Shown in pieces: positions 43,003 to 52,800 of a stretch of DNA of 64,000 nucleotides (its first letter is position 1; each line of letters opens with the position of its first letter). Location of the stretch: the NCBI RefSeq assembly GCF_040117685.2, contig NZ_JBEDYP020000009.1:62001-126000 (forward strand), read 5' to 3'. The notes under the pieces are model-generated. The model searched no databases. It saw only the letters and a program-made list of their open reading frames with translations, and was not told the DNA's origin. This DNA comes from Gracilimonas sp040117685. GTDB lineage: Bacteria > Bacteroidota > Rhodothermia > Balneolales > Balneolaceae. Both the position numbers and the translations under genes were made by a program.

Positions 43003-44164
43003 ACCGGGCTTTGCATATTCAGAAGCCTTTTTACAATGGATTTGGGAAAACCTGCTTTTTGATCTCTCGGACTTGCAAACAATATCCGGGAAGGCTGTTA
43101 CCGTCCTGAATCCCGGTAAGAAGAACGCCTCAGACGGCCCTGATTTTAAGCAGGCCATACTCGAAATTGACGGGCTTCGCTGGCATGGCAACATTGAGCT
43201 TCATACCAAAAGCTCCAACTGGAAATCGCATGGGCACCACTCTGACCCAAATTTCGACACGGTTATTCTGCATGTTGTAGCTGATTCAAATCCTGAACAA
43301 GTTCAAACACTGAACGGCAGCCGGCCTTTCACGCTCAATATTTTACCCTACCTCTCCGATAAATTACACCTATTCCTAAAGAATTTTGAAGAACACTCCC
43401 CTGAATTACCCTGCACCTCCGGCTTCCATTTCATTTCCGAAGAAGCTTTCTATCAACAAATAGAACTCGCGCACCGGGAGTATTTTGAAAAGAAGTCCGA
43501 TGATTTTCTCAGCTTTTTCGATCCCAACCTGCTTCCATCAAAGGCCTGGAAACAGGCCCTTATTATTTCTATTTGGGATGGGCTTGGCATTCCACATAAC
43601 CGGGTTGCCATGGCTGAAACTGCCTCAGAGCTGTTAACAAAATGGAGTGGGCAGAATATAACAGAAGGCTTGGCACTGAGCCTGGAAATGGCCGGGTTCA
43701 CAAACTCCGATTCAACCCTGAACTGGAATTATAAAGCAGTCCGCCCCGCGAATCACCCTAAACAACGGATTGAACAGGCCGTTAGATTAAGTGCGGCTAT
43801 TCTTCGGCAACCATTTAACCATTTTCTTTCTGCTGATGCGATTCACCTTTGGGAGCAATGGTTCACAAAAACCGCGCTCAGCCAAACCACCCGCTTCGAA
43901 ATTTTATTTGGCACGGTTTATCTTCCCGGGCTCTTTGTGTTGGGAAATTTATTCGCTTCCGGCTCCCTGAAATCAGCTTCACTCTCAAGCTGGAAAAATT
44001 TAAGAACCCCGATACCGGCCTCTTTACTCAAAAAGTTTCAGCCTTTCCATCTTCAGGACAAACGATATCGCAGAAAGCTGGGCTCAATCCACCAATTGAA
44101 TTCATATTGCAAAGCTTCCCGGTGTTCTGAATGTTTTGTACTAAAAAAAGCGATTCAGTCTTGA
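42995..44164 (+). CDS. DUF2851-family protein
   Basis: The 389-residue protein begins 'MAEPGFAYSEAFLQWIWENLLFDLSDLQTISG' and includes 'NASDGPDFKQAILEIDGLRWHGNIELHTKSSNW' and 'HGHHSDPNFDTVILHVV', which define DUF2851, a family restricted mostly to Bacteroidota and relatives. The pattern of 'DGPDF' with 'GNIELH' recalls a nuclease-like PD-(D/E)xK core (inference). It ends with four cysteines spread over the last 15 residues. The eight-base overlap with ytxH indicates translational coupling. tRNA-Gln follows 48 bases later. Confidence 0.82.
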   Translation: MAEPGFAYSEAFLQWIWENLLFDLSDLQTISGKAVTVLNPGKKNASDGPDFKQAILEIDGLRWHGNIELHTKSSNWKSHGHHSDPNFDTVILHVVADSNPEQVQTLNGSRPFTLNILPYLSDKLHLFLKNFEEHSPELPCTSGFHFISEEAFYQQIELAHREYFEKKSDDFLSFFDPNLLPSKAWKQALIISIWDGLGIPHNRVAMAETASELLTKWSGQNITEGLALSLEMAGFTNSDSTLNWNYKAVRPANHPKQRIEQAVRLSAAILRQPFNHFLSADAIHLWEQWFTKTALSQTTRFEILFGTVYLPGLFVLGNLFASGSLKSASLSSWKNLRTPIPASLLKKFQPFHLQDKRYRRKLGSIHQLNSYCKASRCSECFVLKKAIQS

Positions 44165-44191
44165 TTGCTTTTAAAGTGATTTCTATCTTTG
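44161..44191 (+). promoter_or_regulatory. Bacteroidota-type promoter of tRNA-Gln
   Basis: TTG (44161-44163), a 20-base spacer and TATCTTTG (44184-44191) fit the TTG...TAnnTTTG consensus well. The tRNA begins 22 bases after it, a normal leader for a processed transcript. Confidence 0.65.
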
Positions 44192-44212
44192 GAGTCTGTC
44201 AACGACATGAAT

Positions 44213-44283
44213 TGCCCGGTCGTCTAATGGCAGGACAGCTGGTTTTGGTCCAGTCAGTGGGGGTTCGAATCCTCCCCGGGCAA
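44213..44283 (+). tRNA. tRNA-Gln (anticodon TTG)
   Basis: TGCCCGG pairs with CCGGGCA in the acceptor stem. The anticodon stem is CTGG/CCAG around loop TTTTGGT, giving the anticodon TTG at 44245-44247. The T-arm contains GGTTCGAATCC. The 3' CCA is not fully encoded (only A-CA follows), so it is added by nucleotidyltransferase. Confidence 0.95.
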
Positions 44284-44294
44284 CATATTTAGCT

Positions 44295-44323
44295 AAAGGA
44301 TGACTGTTAAGCCATCCTTTTTG
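44295..44323 (+). terminator. tRNA-Gln terminator
   Basis: AAAGGATG (44295-44302), a short loop and CATCCTTT (44313-44320), followed by TTG, form a compact intrinsic terminator 11 bases after the tRNA. prs therefore probably has its own promoter in the next 60 bases. Confidence 0.8.
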
Positions 44324-44387
44324 TTTATTTGGTGTTGTTTACATGAGTAAACACCCAGTATTAACCTGAACTGAAAGCCCGCGCAAA

Positions 44388-45320
44388 GTGGACACACCTC
44401 TGGCGATTTTTTCCGGAACAAGTAACCCGGCTTTGGCAAGAGCAATTGCTGAAGAATATGGCACATCGCTTGGCGATGTAACCATTAAGAAATTTTCGGA
44501 CGGAGAGCAGTACGTTAAGTACGAGCAAAGTATTCGGGGTGAAGATATTTTTGTCATACAATCTACGCCCCCTCCAGGTGATAACATTATCGAACTTTTG
44601 TTATTGCTGGATGCTGCTAAACGAGCTTCTGTGAAAAGGGTAACCGCTGTAATTCCCTATTTTGGATATGCCCGGCAGGATCGCAAAGATCAGCCCCGGG
44701 TTTCAATAGGTTCAAAATTAATGGCTAACCTGTTGGTTAAAGCCGGTGCCGATCGCATCTTGACAATGGATTTGCACGCAGCGCAGATACAAGGATTTTT
44801 TGATATCCCGCTTGACCATTTATATGCAAGCCGGGCTTTTATTGATCATTTTACTTCCAACCCTATCGATAACCTGGTAGTGGTAGCACCTGACGTAGGC
44901 AGCCTTAAAATGGCCCGAGCCTACTCCAAGAAATTAGGTGCTACGCTTGCTTTTATTGATAAGAGAAGGCCTAAGGCTAACCAGTCTGAAATCATGAATC
45001 TGATTGGGGAAGTAGAAGGAAAGAATGTGTTAATCGTCGACGATTTGATCGACACGGCCGGAACATTGACGAATGCTGCAGCAGCTTTGAAAGAACGAGG
45101 CGCGCTCAGTATTGTCGCAATTTGTACACACCCGATTTTGTCGGGTCCGGCATTTCAGCGAATCGAAGATTCGCCTATTGATGAGTTGTTGGTAACGGAT
45201 ACCGTTCAGCTTCGCCAGCCTTCGGATAAGATTAAAGTGCTGAGCATTGCGAATATTTTTGCTGAAGCTATACAACGCATTCACACTAACGACACTATCA
45301 GTGCACTGTTTGATAATTAA
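44388..45320 (+). CDS. prs: Ribose-phosphate pyrophosphokinase
   Basis: The 310-residue enzyme makes PRPP from ribose-5-phosphate and ATP. 'LAIFSGTSNPALARAIA' near the start, 'YFGYARQDRKDQPRVSIGSKLMANLL', 'MDLHAAQIQGFFDIP' and the PRPP loop 'NVLIVDDLIDTAGTLTNAA' are all canonical. The start is GTG; no ATG is available in frame before the conserved first strand, and the Shine-Dalgarno is weak. prs, rplY and pth follow one another closely on the plus strand, a widespread operon. Confidence 0.95.
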   Translation: MDTPLAIFSGTSNPALARAIAEEYGTSLGDVTIKKFSDGEQYVKYEQSIRGEDIFVIQSTPPPGDNIIELLLLLDAAKRASVKRVTAVIPYFGYARQDRKDQPRVSIGSKLMANLLVKAGADRILTMDLHAAQIQGFFDIPLDHLYASRAFIDHFTSNPIDNLVVVAPDVGSLKMARAYSKKLGATLAFIDKRRPKANQSEIMNLIGEVEGKNVLIVDDLIDTAGTLTNAAAALKERGALSIVAICTHPILSGPAFQRIEDSPIDELLVTDTVQLRQPSDKIKVLSIANIFAEAIQRIHTNDTISALFDN

Positions 45321-45339
45321 TGATTAAGGTAAACGCATT

Positions 45340-46059
45340 ATGGCATACCCAGAATTAGTAAAACTTGAAGGAAAGGTCAGAGAAACCAGCAAAAAGGCGA
45401 ATAAAGCGCTCAGGGAAGAATTACGTGTCCCGGCTGTTCTCTATGGTCCCGATGTTGAGGAAAATGTTCATTTTTCTATTGATGAGCTTGAATTAGAGAA
45501 GATTTTAAGAAAGCCTCAAACCAAGCTTCAGGAACTCACTGTTGACGGAAAATCCTACAAAACCCTGTTAAAAAGAACGGAATTTGATCCGGTTACAGAC
45601 CGTCCGATCCATGCCGACTTTTACGTATTGGCTGACGATCAGAAAGTAACACTTCGTGTTCCTATCAAGATTACAGGAAATGCGAAAGGGGTTGTTGAGA
45701 ACGGTGGTCGCGTATTTAAACCAATGAATTTTGTGCGAATTCGCGTTCTTCCTGCTGACATTCCTGCAGAGTTTGAAATGGATATTTCTCCACTCGAAAT
45801 CGGCCAGTCTTTCCATATTTCTGATTTGGACCTGGAAGGTATTATTCCTTTGGATGACCTCAGCAGAACTATCGTTACCATTCGTCCTCCGAAAGGTGCC
45901 GACTTCCTCGAAAATCTTGTGGCAGGTATTGCTGACGAGGCTGAAGAAGAAGTTGTTGCTGAAGGCGAAGTGGCCGAAGGTGAAGAACTTGCTGAAGGTG
46001 AAGAAGCTCCTGAAGGTGAGGAAGGAGAAGATTCTTCTGAAGAAAAAACAGAAGAATAA
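45340..46059 (+). CDS. rplY: Ribosomal protein bL25 (Ctc type)
   Basis: The 239-residue protein is the long CTC form of bL25: an N-terminal 5S-rRNA-binding domain ('EELRVPAVLYGPDVEENVHFSIDELEL', 'PVTDRPIHADFYVL') and a C-terminal beta domain up to about residue 195 ('FHISDLDLEGIIPLDDLSRTIVTIRPP'). After it comes a very acidic, repetitive tail of about 40 residues ('EGEVAEGEELAEGEEAPEGEE'), common in this phylum. It is the second gene of prs-rplY-pth. Confidence 0.93.
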   Translation: MAYPELVKLEGKVRETSKKANKALREELRVPAVLYGPDVEENVHFSIDELELEKILRKPQTKLQELTVDGKSYKTLLKRTEFDPVTDRPIHADFYVLADDQKVTLRVPIKITGNAKGVVENGGRVFKPMNFVRIRVLPADIPAEFEMDISPLEIGQSFHISDLDLEGIIPLDDLSRTIVTIRPPKGADFLENLVAGIADEAEEEVVAEGEVAEGEELAEGEEAPEGEEGEDSSEEKTEE

Positions 46060-46103
46060 CATTTATTTGATACCCGAGAACGGTAACGTGATCCCTGCTT
46101 GAT

Positions 46104-46661
46104 ATGTCCCTTATTGTTGGATTAGGAAATATCGGGCAAGAATATGAAGGAACACGTCACAACATCGGTTTTGAAATTGTTGACGCGATAGCTGAAACTC
46201 TTTCTACCACATTCAGGCCTGGAAACGGGCCTTTTGTGGTTGCAGAAGGAAGGCATCGCGGGCGGAAGGTGGTGTTAATTAAGCCAACTACTTATATGAA
46301 TAAAAGTGGAGTCGCGGTACGAAAAGCACTTTCTGAGTATAAAACAGACAAGCAGGACTGCCTTATTGTTTATGACGACCTTAATCTTGACGTCGGTGAC
46401 GTAAGGTTGAGACCACAAGGCAGCGCCGGCGGTCATAACGGGATTGCCAATATCATCGAGTTGCTGGGAACACGTGAGTTTCCCCGACTCCGTTTTGGCA
46501 TTGGCAATGACTTCCCCAAAGGCCGGCAGGTAGATTTTGTACTATCGCCTTTCAGCAATTCAGACCAAAAATATTTAGAAGAGGGCATTCAAAAAGCCCA
46601 TGATGCCTGCCTCTGTTTTGTGCGGGAAGGCATCGCAAAAACTATGAACAACTTTAATTAA
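46104..46661 (+). CDS. pth: Peptidyl-tRNA hydrolase
   Basis: A 185-residue Pth1-type enzyme that releases peptides from stalled peptidyl-tRNA. 'LIVGLGNIGQEYEGTRHNIGFEIVD' contains the catalytic His20 region, 'TYMNKSGVAV' the substrate Asn, and 'IVYDDLNLDVGDVRLRPQGSAGGHNGI' the Asp and second conserved loop. Length is normal. It lies 44 bases after rplY, completing the prs-rplY-pth group. Confidence 0.95.
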   Translation: MSLIVGLGNIGQEYEGTRHNIGFEIVDAIAETLSTTFRPGNGPFVVAEGRHRGRKVVLIKPTTYMNKSGVAVRKALSEYKTDKQDCLIVYDDLNLDVGDVRLRPQGSAGGHNGIANIIELLGTREFPRLRFGIGNDFPKGRQVDFVLSPFSNSDQKYLEEGIQKAHDACLCFVREGIAKTMNNFN

Positions 46662-46721
46662 TGAATGTTGACTGAAGTAAATCTTCAGCACATTGAACTT
46701 AAACTAACGTAACGGGAAACA

Positions 46722-48905
46722 ATGCATACTTTAGTCTATCTAATACCGGTGGCAGGGGTGCTCGCACTTTTGTACACTGCATTTAAATCTTCCTGGGTAT
46801 CTAAACAAGATATCGGGACCGAAAAAATGGAACGCATCAGCAAGCATATTGCCAGCGGAGCCATGGCCTTCCTTAAAGCTGAATACAAAGTTCTTTCTAT
46901 CTTTGTAGTTGTTGTAGCTGTAATTCTTGCTTTTAGTGCCGACCCAACCACTTCCAGCTGGATGGTTGCCATCTCTTTTGTAATCGGTGCTCTTTGTTCC
47001 GGCCTGGCTGGTTTCATTGGAATGAAAGTGGCCACTAAGGCTAACGTTCGAACAACGAATGCTGCCAGAACAGGACTTGCAAAAGGACTTGAAGTTGCTT
47101 TCGCCGGTGGTTCTGTAATGGGACTTGGCGTAGTTGGGCTTGGCGTTCTTGGACTCAGCGGATTGTTTATTCTTTTCGGAAACTTGTTTGGCCTGGAAGG
47201 TGCAAACGCTGTTAATAAAGTACTCGCTGTTGTAACCGGATTTTCATTCGGTGCTTCTTCGATCGCCCTTTTTGCACGTGTTGGCGGTGGTATTTACACT
47301 AAAGCTGCTGATGTTGGAGCCGACCTTGTAGGTAAAGTTGAAGCCGGTATTCCTGAAGATCACCCGTTAAACCCTGCTACTATCGCCGACAATGTTGGTG
47401 ATAACGTAGGCGACGTTGCCGGTATGGGCGCTGACCTTTTTGAGTCTTATGTAGGATCTATTATTGGTTCTATGGTATTGGGTGCCGCTTTTATGACGAT
47501 TCCCGAGTGGAGTGACAACTTCAACGGACTTTCAGCAGTACTGCTTCCTTTAGTTCTTGCAGGAACAGGAATCATTACCTCCATTTTAGGGACGTTCTTT
47601 GTTCGCGTTAAAGAAGGTGGAAACCCACAAACAGCCTTGAACATTGGTGAACTACTTTCCGGTGTAGTAATGGTTGTTGCATCCTATTTCATTATTACCT
47701 GGATGCTGCCATCAGGATGGACCTTCAACGGAATTGAATACACTCCAATGGGCGTTTTCCTTGCTACCTTGTTTGGATTGGCTTCCGGACTGCTGATTGG
47801 TTTTGTTACTGAACATTATACAGGAACCGGAACCAAGCCGGTTTGGTCTATTGTAAAGCAGTCTTTAACCGGATCTGCTACTAATATTATCGCCGGTGTA
47901 GGTGTTGGTATGATTTCTACAGCTATTCCAATCCTTATTATTGCCGGTGCCATTATCGGAGCTTACCACTTTGCCGGACTGTACGGTATTGCGATTGCCG
48001 CTGTTGGTATGCTTGCAAATACAGGAATTCAGTTAGCGGTAGATGCTTACGGCCCAATTTCTGATAATGCGGGCGGTATTGCTGAAATGTCTGAGCTGGA
48101 GCCGGAAGTACGTGAGCGTACCGATAAGCTTGATGCTGTTGGTAACACCACTGCTGCTATTGGTAAAGGATTTGCGATCGGTTCTGCAGCCTTAACTGCT
48201 CTTGCACTTTTCGCAGCTTTCATTACTGCCTATAATGCAACGCACGAAGTTCAGCTTACCGGAATTGATATTACCAATCCGTTTGTAATGGCTTCTCTTT
48301 TTGTGGGAGCTATGCTGCCATTCTTATTCTCTGCCCTTTCCATGAATGCGGTAGGACGTGCAGCTATGAGTATGATCGAAGAGGTTCGTCGCCAGTTTGC
48401 TGACATTCCTGAGTTGAAAGAAGCACTGGGAGCCATGAACCGAAACGAAGGCAAGAAACTGGCCGACTGGTCTGACGAAGACCGCGCCATGTTTGAAGCC
48501 GCAGACGGTAAAGCTGAATACGAGAAATGTGTTGAGATTTCTACCTCTGCTTCTATCCGTGAGATGGTTGCCCCCGGACTTCTTGCTGTAATTGTACCGG
48601 TTCTTTTTGGCTTCATTGGTGGAGCTGAAATGCTGGGTGGTCTTCTTGCAGGTGTTACTTCTGCAGGTGTTCTTATGGCTCTGTTCCAGTCTAATGCCGG
48701 TGGTGCCTGGGATAACGCCAAGAAGATGATTGAAGAAGGCGTTACCATCGACGGTGTTGAATATGGAAAAGGCTCTGAGCCTCATAAAGCCGGTGTTGTT
48801 GGTGATACGGTTGGTGATCCTTTCAAGGATACTTCCGGTCCTTCACTGAACATCCTGCTTAAGCTGATGTCAGTAGTTGCGCTTGTAATTGCAACCATGA
48901 TTTAA
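46722..48905 (+). CDS. hppA: Membrane-bound pyrophosphatase, K+-dependent type
   Basis: The 727-residue protein has about 16 membrane helices and uses pyrophosphate hydrolysis to pump H+ or Na+ across the inner membrane. The PPi-binding acidic motif 'DNVGDNVGDVAGMGADLFESY' begins near residue 221 and 'DTVGDPFKDTSGPSLNILLKL' near the C-terminus. In 'GNTTAAIGKGFAIGSAALTAL' the position occupied by Lys in K+-independent enzymes is Ala (near 478), so it should need K+. Na+ versus H+ specificity cannot be decided by eye. A strong terminator follows. Confidence 0.93.
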   Translation: MHTLVYLIPVAGVLALLYTAFKSSWVSKQDIGTEKMERISKHIASGAMAFLKAEYKVLSIFVVVVAVILAFSADPTTSSWMVAISFVIGALCSGLAGFIGMKVATKANVRTTNAARTGLAKGLEVAFAGGSVMGLGVVGLGVLGLSGLFILFGNLFGLEGANAVNKVLAVVTGFSFGASSIALFARVGGGIYTKAADVGADLVGKVEAGIPEDHPLNPATIADNVGDNVGDVAGMGADLFESYVGSIIGSMVLGAAFMTIPEWSDNFNGLSAVLLPLVLAGTGIITSILGTFFVRVKEGGNPQTALNIGELLSGVVMVVASYFIITWMLPSGWTFNGIEYTPMGVFLATLFGLASGLLIGFVTEHYTGTGTKPVWSIVKQSLTGSATNIIAGVGVGMISTAIPILIIAGAIIGAYHFAGLYGIAIAAVGMLANTGIQLAVDAYGPISDNAGGIAEMSELEPEVRERTDKLDAVGNTTAAIGKGFAIGSAALTALALFAAFITAYNATHEVQLTGIDITNPFVMASLFVGAMLPFLFSALSMNAVGRAAMSMIEEVRRQFADIPELKEALGAMNRNEGKKLADWSDEDRAMFEAADGKAEYEKCVEISTSASIREMVAPGLLAVIVPVLFGFIGGAEMLGGLLAGVTSAGVLMALFQSNAGGAWDNAKKMIEEGVTIDGVEYGKGSEPHKAGVVGDTVGDPFKDTSGPSLNILLKLMSVVALVIATMI

Positions 48906-48924
48906 GCTTAGAAAGCACGTATTT

Positions 48925-48962
48925 TAAAGCCCCGCTCATAAATTATGAGCGGGGCTTTTTTG
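48925..48962 (+). terminator. hppA terminator
   Basis: AAAGCCCCGCTCATAA and TTATGAGCGGGGCTTT form a perfect 16-bp stem with a minimal loop, followed by more T. It is about 20 bases after the hppA stop. Confidence 0.93.
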
Positions 48963-48992
48963 TTATTTGAATCAATCAATTTGTTCTCTCAA

Positions 48993-49097
48993 GTCATCCT
49001 GATCCCGAAAATTTGGGGGAAGGATCTTCAACAGCATTTAGCGATTATGATGTACTATCAGACTCATGAAGATCCTTTGGCAAAGCCTCAGAATGAC
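48993..49097. repeat. Intergenic inverted repeat, GTCATyCTGA...GGATCTTCA
   Basis: GTCATCCTGA ... AAGGATCTTCA (48993-49030) mirrors TGAAGATCCTTT ... TCAGAATGAC (49066-49097), with unrelated sequence at the middle of each arm and a 35-base loop. It resembles the dispersed palindromes common in Bacteroidota intergenic DNA. It lies between the hppA terminator and the next gene. Confidence 0.7.
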
Positions 49098-49126
49098 TCA
49101 ATTATAAAAGAAAATTTCCCTAACCA

Positions 49127-49801
49127 ATGAACACTTCGACTGACATCTTCAAACTCTTTTTCCATCACGATCAGCGGCTGGATAAACTCGCCGAACGTAC
49201 ACCCAACAAAAAATCAAACGAGATGGAATCCTCCCTCGAAGATTTCATGAAGCCTGACCCCACCTACTCAAAGCTCTACTTAACGGGAACCGATCTGGCA
49301 CAGGAGCGATTTGGGCTGAACATGATTTCCGGGTATGAAAAAGTGATAGAGGCCCTTGAAAAAGCATTTTCTGACAAGATTGTTTTCACAGCAAAAGGAA
49401 GAACTGATTCTATTTCGAAAGCAGTTGCCGATCTTGAATTAGGGGAAGTATTTGTGCTTTCGGATAAGGAGTCCACAGAGATTGATATCCAAAGCCTGCA
49501 CATTGATATTAATTCCAATGTGGGTCATTTGAAGGAAGAGTTGAAAGAAGCCCTCGAAGATGAGCATATTGTTGTGTACAAAGAGCAAGCTAAAGACGGA
49601 TTTGACCTGCACATATTTTCCAAGAAAAACATGTACACGGATATGTTTTATCCGCTACAAGAACTAGTGCCTGATTGCTTCCGCTTCTTCAGCATCAATG
49701 GGAAGAAATTCAGATCAGAACGACACTTCTATTTCGAAACCTGGACTCTGGACCGACCTCCTCACGGATTTGAAGAGGTGTTTAAAGAGTCAGTTCTATA
49801 A
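49127..49801 (+). CDS. Unrecognised cytoplasmic protein
   Basis: I cannot place this 224-residue protein in a family. It has no signal peptide or membrane segment, is acidic overall, and shows an alpha/beta pattern ('LYLTGTDLAQERFGLNMISGYEKVIEALEKAF', 'VFVLSDKESTEIDIQSLHIDINSNVG', 'HLKEELKEALEDEHIVVYKEQ', 'FYFETWTLDRPPHGFEEVF'). Codon use and length support a real gene, and a start at 49127 follows the palindrome by about 30 bases. It is alone between hppA and a convergent gene. The middle could be a Rossmann-like unit, but nothing decides it. Confidence 0.65.
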   Translation: MNTSTDIFKLFFHHDQRLDKLAERTPNKKSNEMESSLEDFMKPDPTYSKLYLTGTDLAQERFGLNMISGYEKVIEALEKAFSDKIVFTAKGRTDSISKAVADLELGEVFVLSDKESTEIDIQSLHIDINSNVGHLKEELKEALEDEHIVVYKEQAKDGFDLHIFSKKNMYTDMFYPLQELVPDCFRFFSINGKKFRSERHFYFETWTLDRPPHGFEEVFKESVL

Positions 49802-49819
49802 ATCTTAACTATTTATTAG

Positions 49820-49868
49820 TTAATCGTTATTCGTTATTCACCCGCTCAACGAATAACGAATATACTTT
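49820..49868. repeat. Intergenic word palindrome, ATTCGTTATTC type
   Basis: ATTCGTTATTC (49829-49839) pairs with GAATAACGAAT (49851-49861). The left side carries a further TCGTTATTCGTTATTC tandem. It fills the gap between convergent genes and directly adjoins the stop at 49868. Confidence 0.75.
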
Positions 49869-52800
49869 TAACGATCTACTCCCGGTACGTTAACCGGCTC
49901 ATTGTTTTGCCACCAGAAGGTTGGGAGCTCCCTCTGATTTGGGAATACTTCATTCAATGTTTCTGCTTCATACATATATCCGTTTTTCATGATATGTGAA
50001 ATATCGGCCGTATTTCTGATGTCATCCAGTGGATTGCTATTCAAAATTACAAGGTCAGCAAGTTTTCCTTCTTCAATTGACCCTAAATCCTGATCCAGTC
50101 CGATACCATCTGCTCCTTGTATGGTCGCTACTTTGAGGATATCATGCTCGGAAATTCCACCAGCAGCCATCGCCCATAATTCCCAGTGATAACCGAGTCC
50201 CTGAAGCTGTCCGTGACTTCCAACTCCGGCACGTCCACCCGCTTCCACCAGGTCTTTTACAAAAACAGAAAGCTCTTCAAATACATGCTCTTCTTCCATA
50301 AACCAACCGGCATTTCGGCGGCGGGTCCGCTCATCCAGGTTCTGGTGAGGCATAAACCTCTGAAGTTTCGGTTCATCATGCGGCCTTTCGATAGCATAGA
50401 AATAATTCTCTGCCCATGGTCCGCCATAAGCTACCAGCAAGGTAGGCGTATAAACCGTTCTGGAAAACGCAACCAGATCGATCACATCATTATATAGTGG
50501 AAATACGGGGAAAGAGTGCTCATGGCCCGGATAACCGTCAATCACCTGTGTCAGGTTTTCCTTGAAGTCGAGAGAACCTTCCGTGGTTGGCATTAGCTCC
50601 TGCTCTTTAGCGGCCTGAATAATCCACTGTCGCTGCTCACGGTTTCCTGCCCCATACATTTTGATGGTTTTGGTATCGTAATACTTGCTGTAGCGGGTTA
50701 ACACATCTCGTGCATGGTCCAAATCACTGATGTCTTCACTGCTGAAAACACCCGGACCGGTTGAGTAAACACGGGGACCTAAAAGCTTCCCGGCATGCAC
50801 TAAATCCTGATAGGTGAGCACATCAGTAGTTGCTGTTTGCGGGTCACGCGTGGTGATAACACCATAGGCCAGATTTGTCAGGTACGACCAAAACTCACCC
50901 CTATGCAGGTTCACAGGATGACGGAAATGAGCGTGTGTATCAACAAATCCGGGAATGACGGTTTTGCCATTCATTTCCATAATCTCAGCACCTTCGGGGA
51001 TATCAACTTCACCCTGATTACCAACCCCAACAATCCGGTTATCCTGAATAACCAAATCGGCATTTTCAATAATTTCATCGCCATTCATGGTAATGAGTCG
51101 GACTCCGCGAAGTACTAAAACTCCTTCAGGGGTATCACGGTCAGCCATTACGGAAATCTCTATTTCCCTGGGCTGATAACCTTCGTCTTTCTTCTCTTCC
51201 CCTTCTTCATCAGATTCTTCTTCCGACTCGGCTTCTTCACTTTCATCTTCTGCCTTTTCCTCTTCCAATTCTTTGGCGGCTTTAACACTGTCTTCATAAG
51301 CCTGCTCATCATCGAAATCATAAATCACATGTGCATTACCTATCGACCAGTGTACACGATTGGCGTCCCAACTCCATGCCGGGAACTGCCCTCCGATATC
51401 GGTAAGTTGTTTACTTGGGAACTGGCTGGAAGAACCTCCCACCCTGATTTCCGGGGCTTCCCCTCCTACTTTGGGGACAGTCACCACAAACAGGTCGCTA
51501 CGGACCTGAGCCAGCGCCTGATCTCCTTCGGGAGCCATCCTGATCCAGGAAGCCGTTCCGCCGCCGCTTCTGCTCACTTCCAAATGCTCTTTTTCATCTG
51601 TCCCATCCCAGCGAATGGAGGAAAGGCCTCCCCAGCTCGACAGGTAAATCCGGTCAGATCCTTTAACGAAGTGAGGATTTCCCCGACCGTTTGTATAGGT
51701 AATAAAATTGTTTTCACTGCCATCAGCATCAATCCAGATCAGATCACTGGTTCCCTGAAAAGCCGTTCTTCGGGTTGCGTTTCGGAAATCCTGAGGCTGC
51801 CCTTTGATCAACACAATCCGGCTTCCATCGTTATTCCAAACGGGATCCTGAAATACACCTTCTTCTTTATTCAACTGCTGAAGCCGGCGACCATTCGGAC
51901 GCACCTTGTACACCTTTCCGGTTTCCGGAGTCCAGGTCACAAAAGCGATCCATTCTCCATCGGGTGCCCATACAGGCTGAGCCTGAGTTTCATCCAAATC
52001 CACCAACTTCTTTGGCTCTCCATCCGGAAGCACCATGGTATAAATTTCATTCAATGCAGTAAAAGCTATTTTACGGCCATCCGGGGAAGGGACAGCATCC
52101 CGAATTTGGGTGATTTCAAACTGAGGGGTATCTTCAATCGGGTAGTCAAAATCCAGCTCAGGGCCTAACTCTATGGTTGAGTTTACTGAAAACGGAATCT
52201 CAATGGCATCTCCTCCATCAATAGGCAGTTTCCAGATTTTCCCACCGTAGGAAGCAATCACATGTTTGTTATCCGGAGTGAATGACATCCCGGGCAGAAC
52301 GTCACGGGAAGCACGCGATTCCTGGTCATCATGTTGTACCGGGTAAGCCAGCCAGCTTTCGTCTCCGGTTTCCAGATCTCTTTTCACCAATCCTGTGTAC
52401 TCATCATGGCGGGTTCCATACACCAGCCACTTGCCATCGCTGGAGAGTGTTGGTCTGAACGAAGAACCGTAACGGTTGGACTGAACGGTAATATCACCGG
52501 TCTCCCGATCATAAGTTGCTATTTGGTATTGGGGCATACTGGCATTGTAGTTCCAGGTTCCAAATCTTCTGGAAAACCAAATGTAGCGTTCATCTGCACC
52601 GAAGGCTCCTTCCAGCATACGCATGTTGCCGGGCTCATCGGCCAAAGCCACTCCTGAGCCACCATCAATATGATACATCCAGATTTTATGGTTGCCGGGG
52701 TCGTCTTTGGAAGCAATCACGTACTTGCCATCGGGCATCCACTCGGGGGACTGATATTCATTGTCTTTGCCTTTGGTCAACTGTTCTTTTTCCTCGGTTT

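Noticed and set aside
48945..49130. 61-residue open frame after hppA
   Set aside because: It spans the terminator and the inverted repeat, with no ribosome site or protein-like pattern.
51329..52168. 279-residue open frame opposite the amidohydrolase fusion
   Set aside because: It is the shadow of a strongly coding gene; Pro/Ser/His-rich sequence without any domain.
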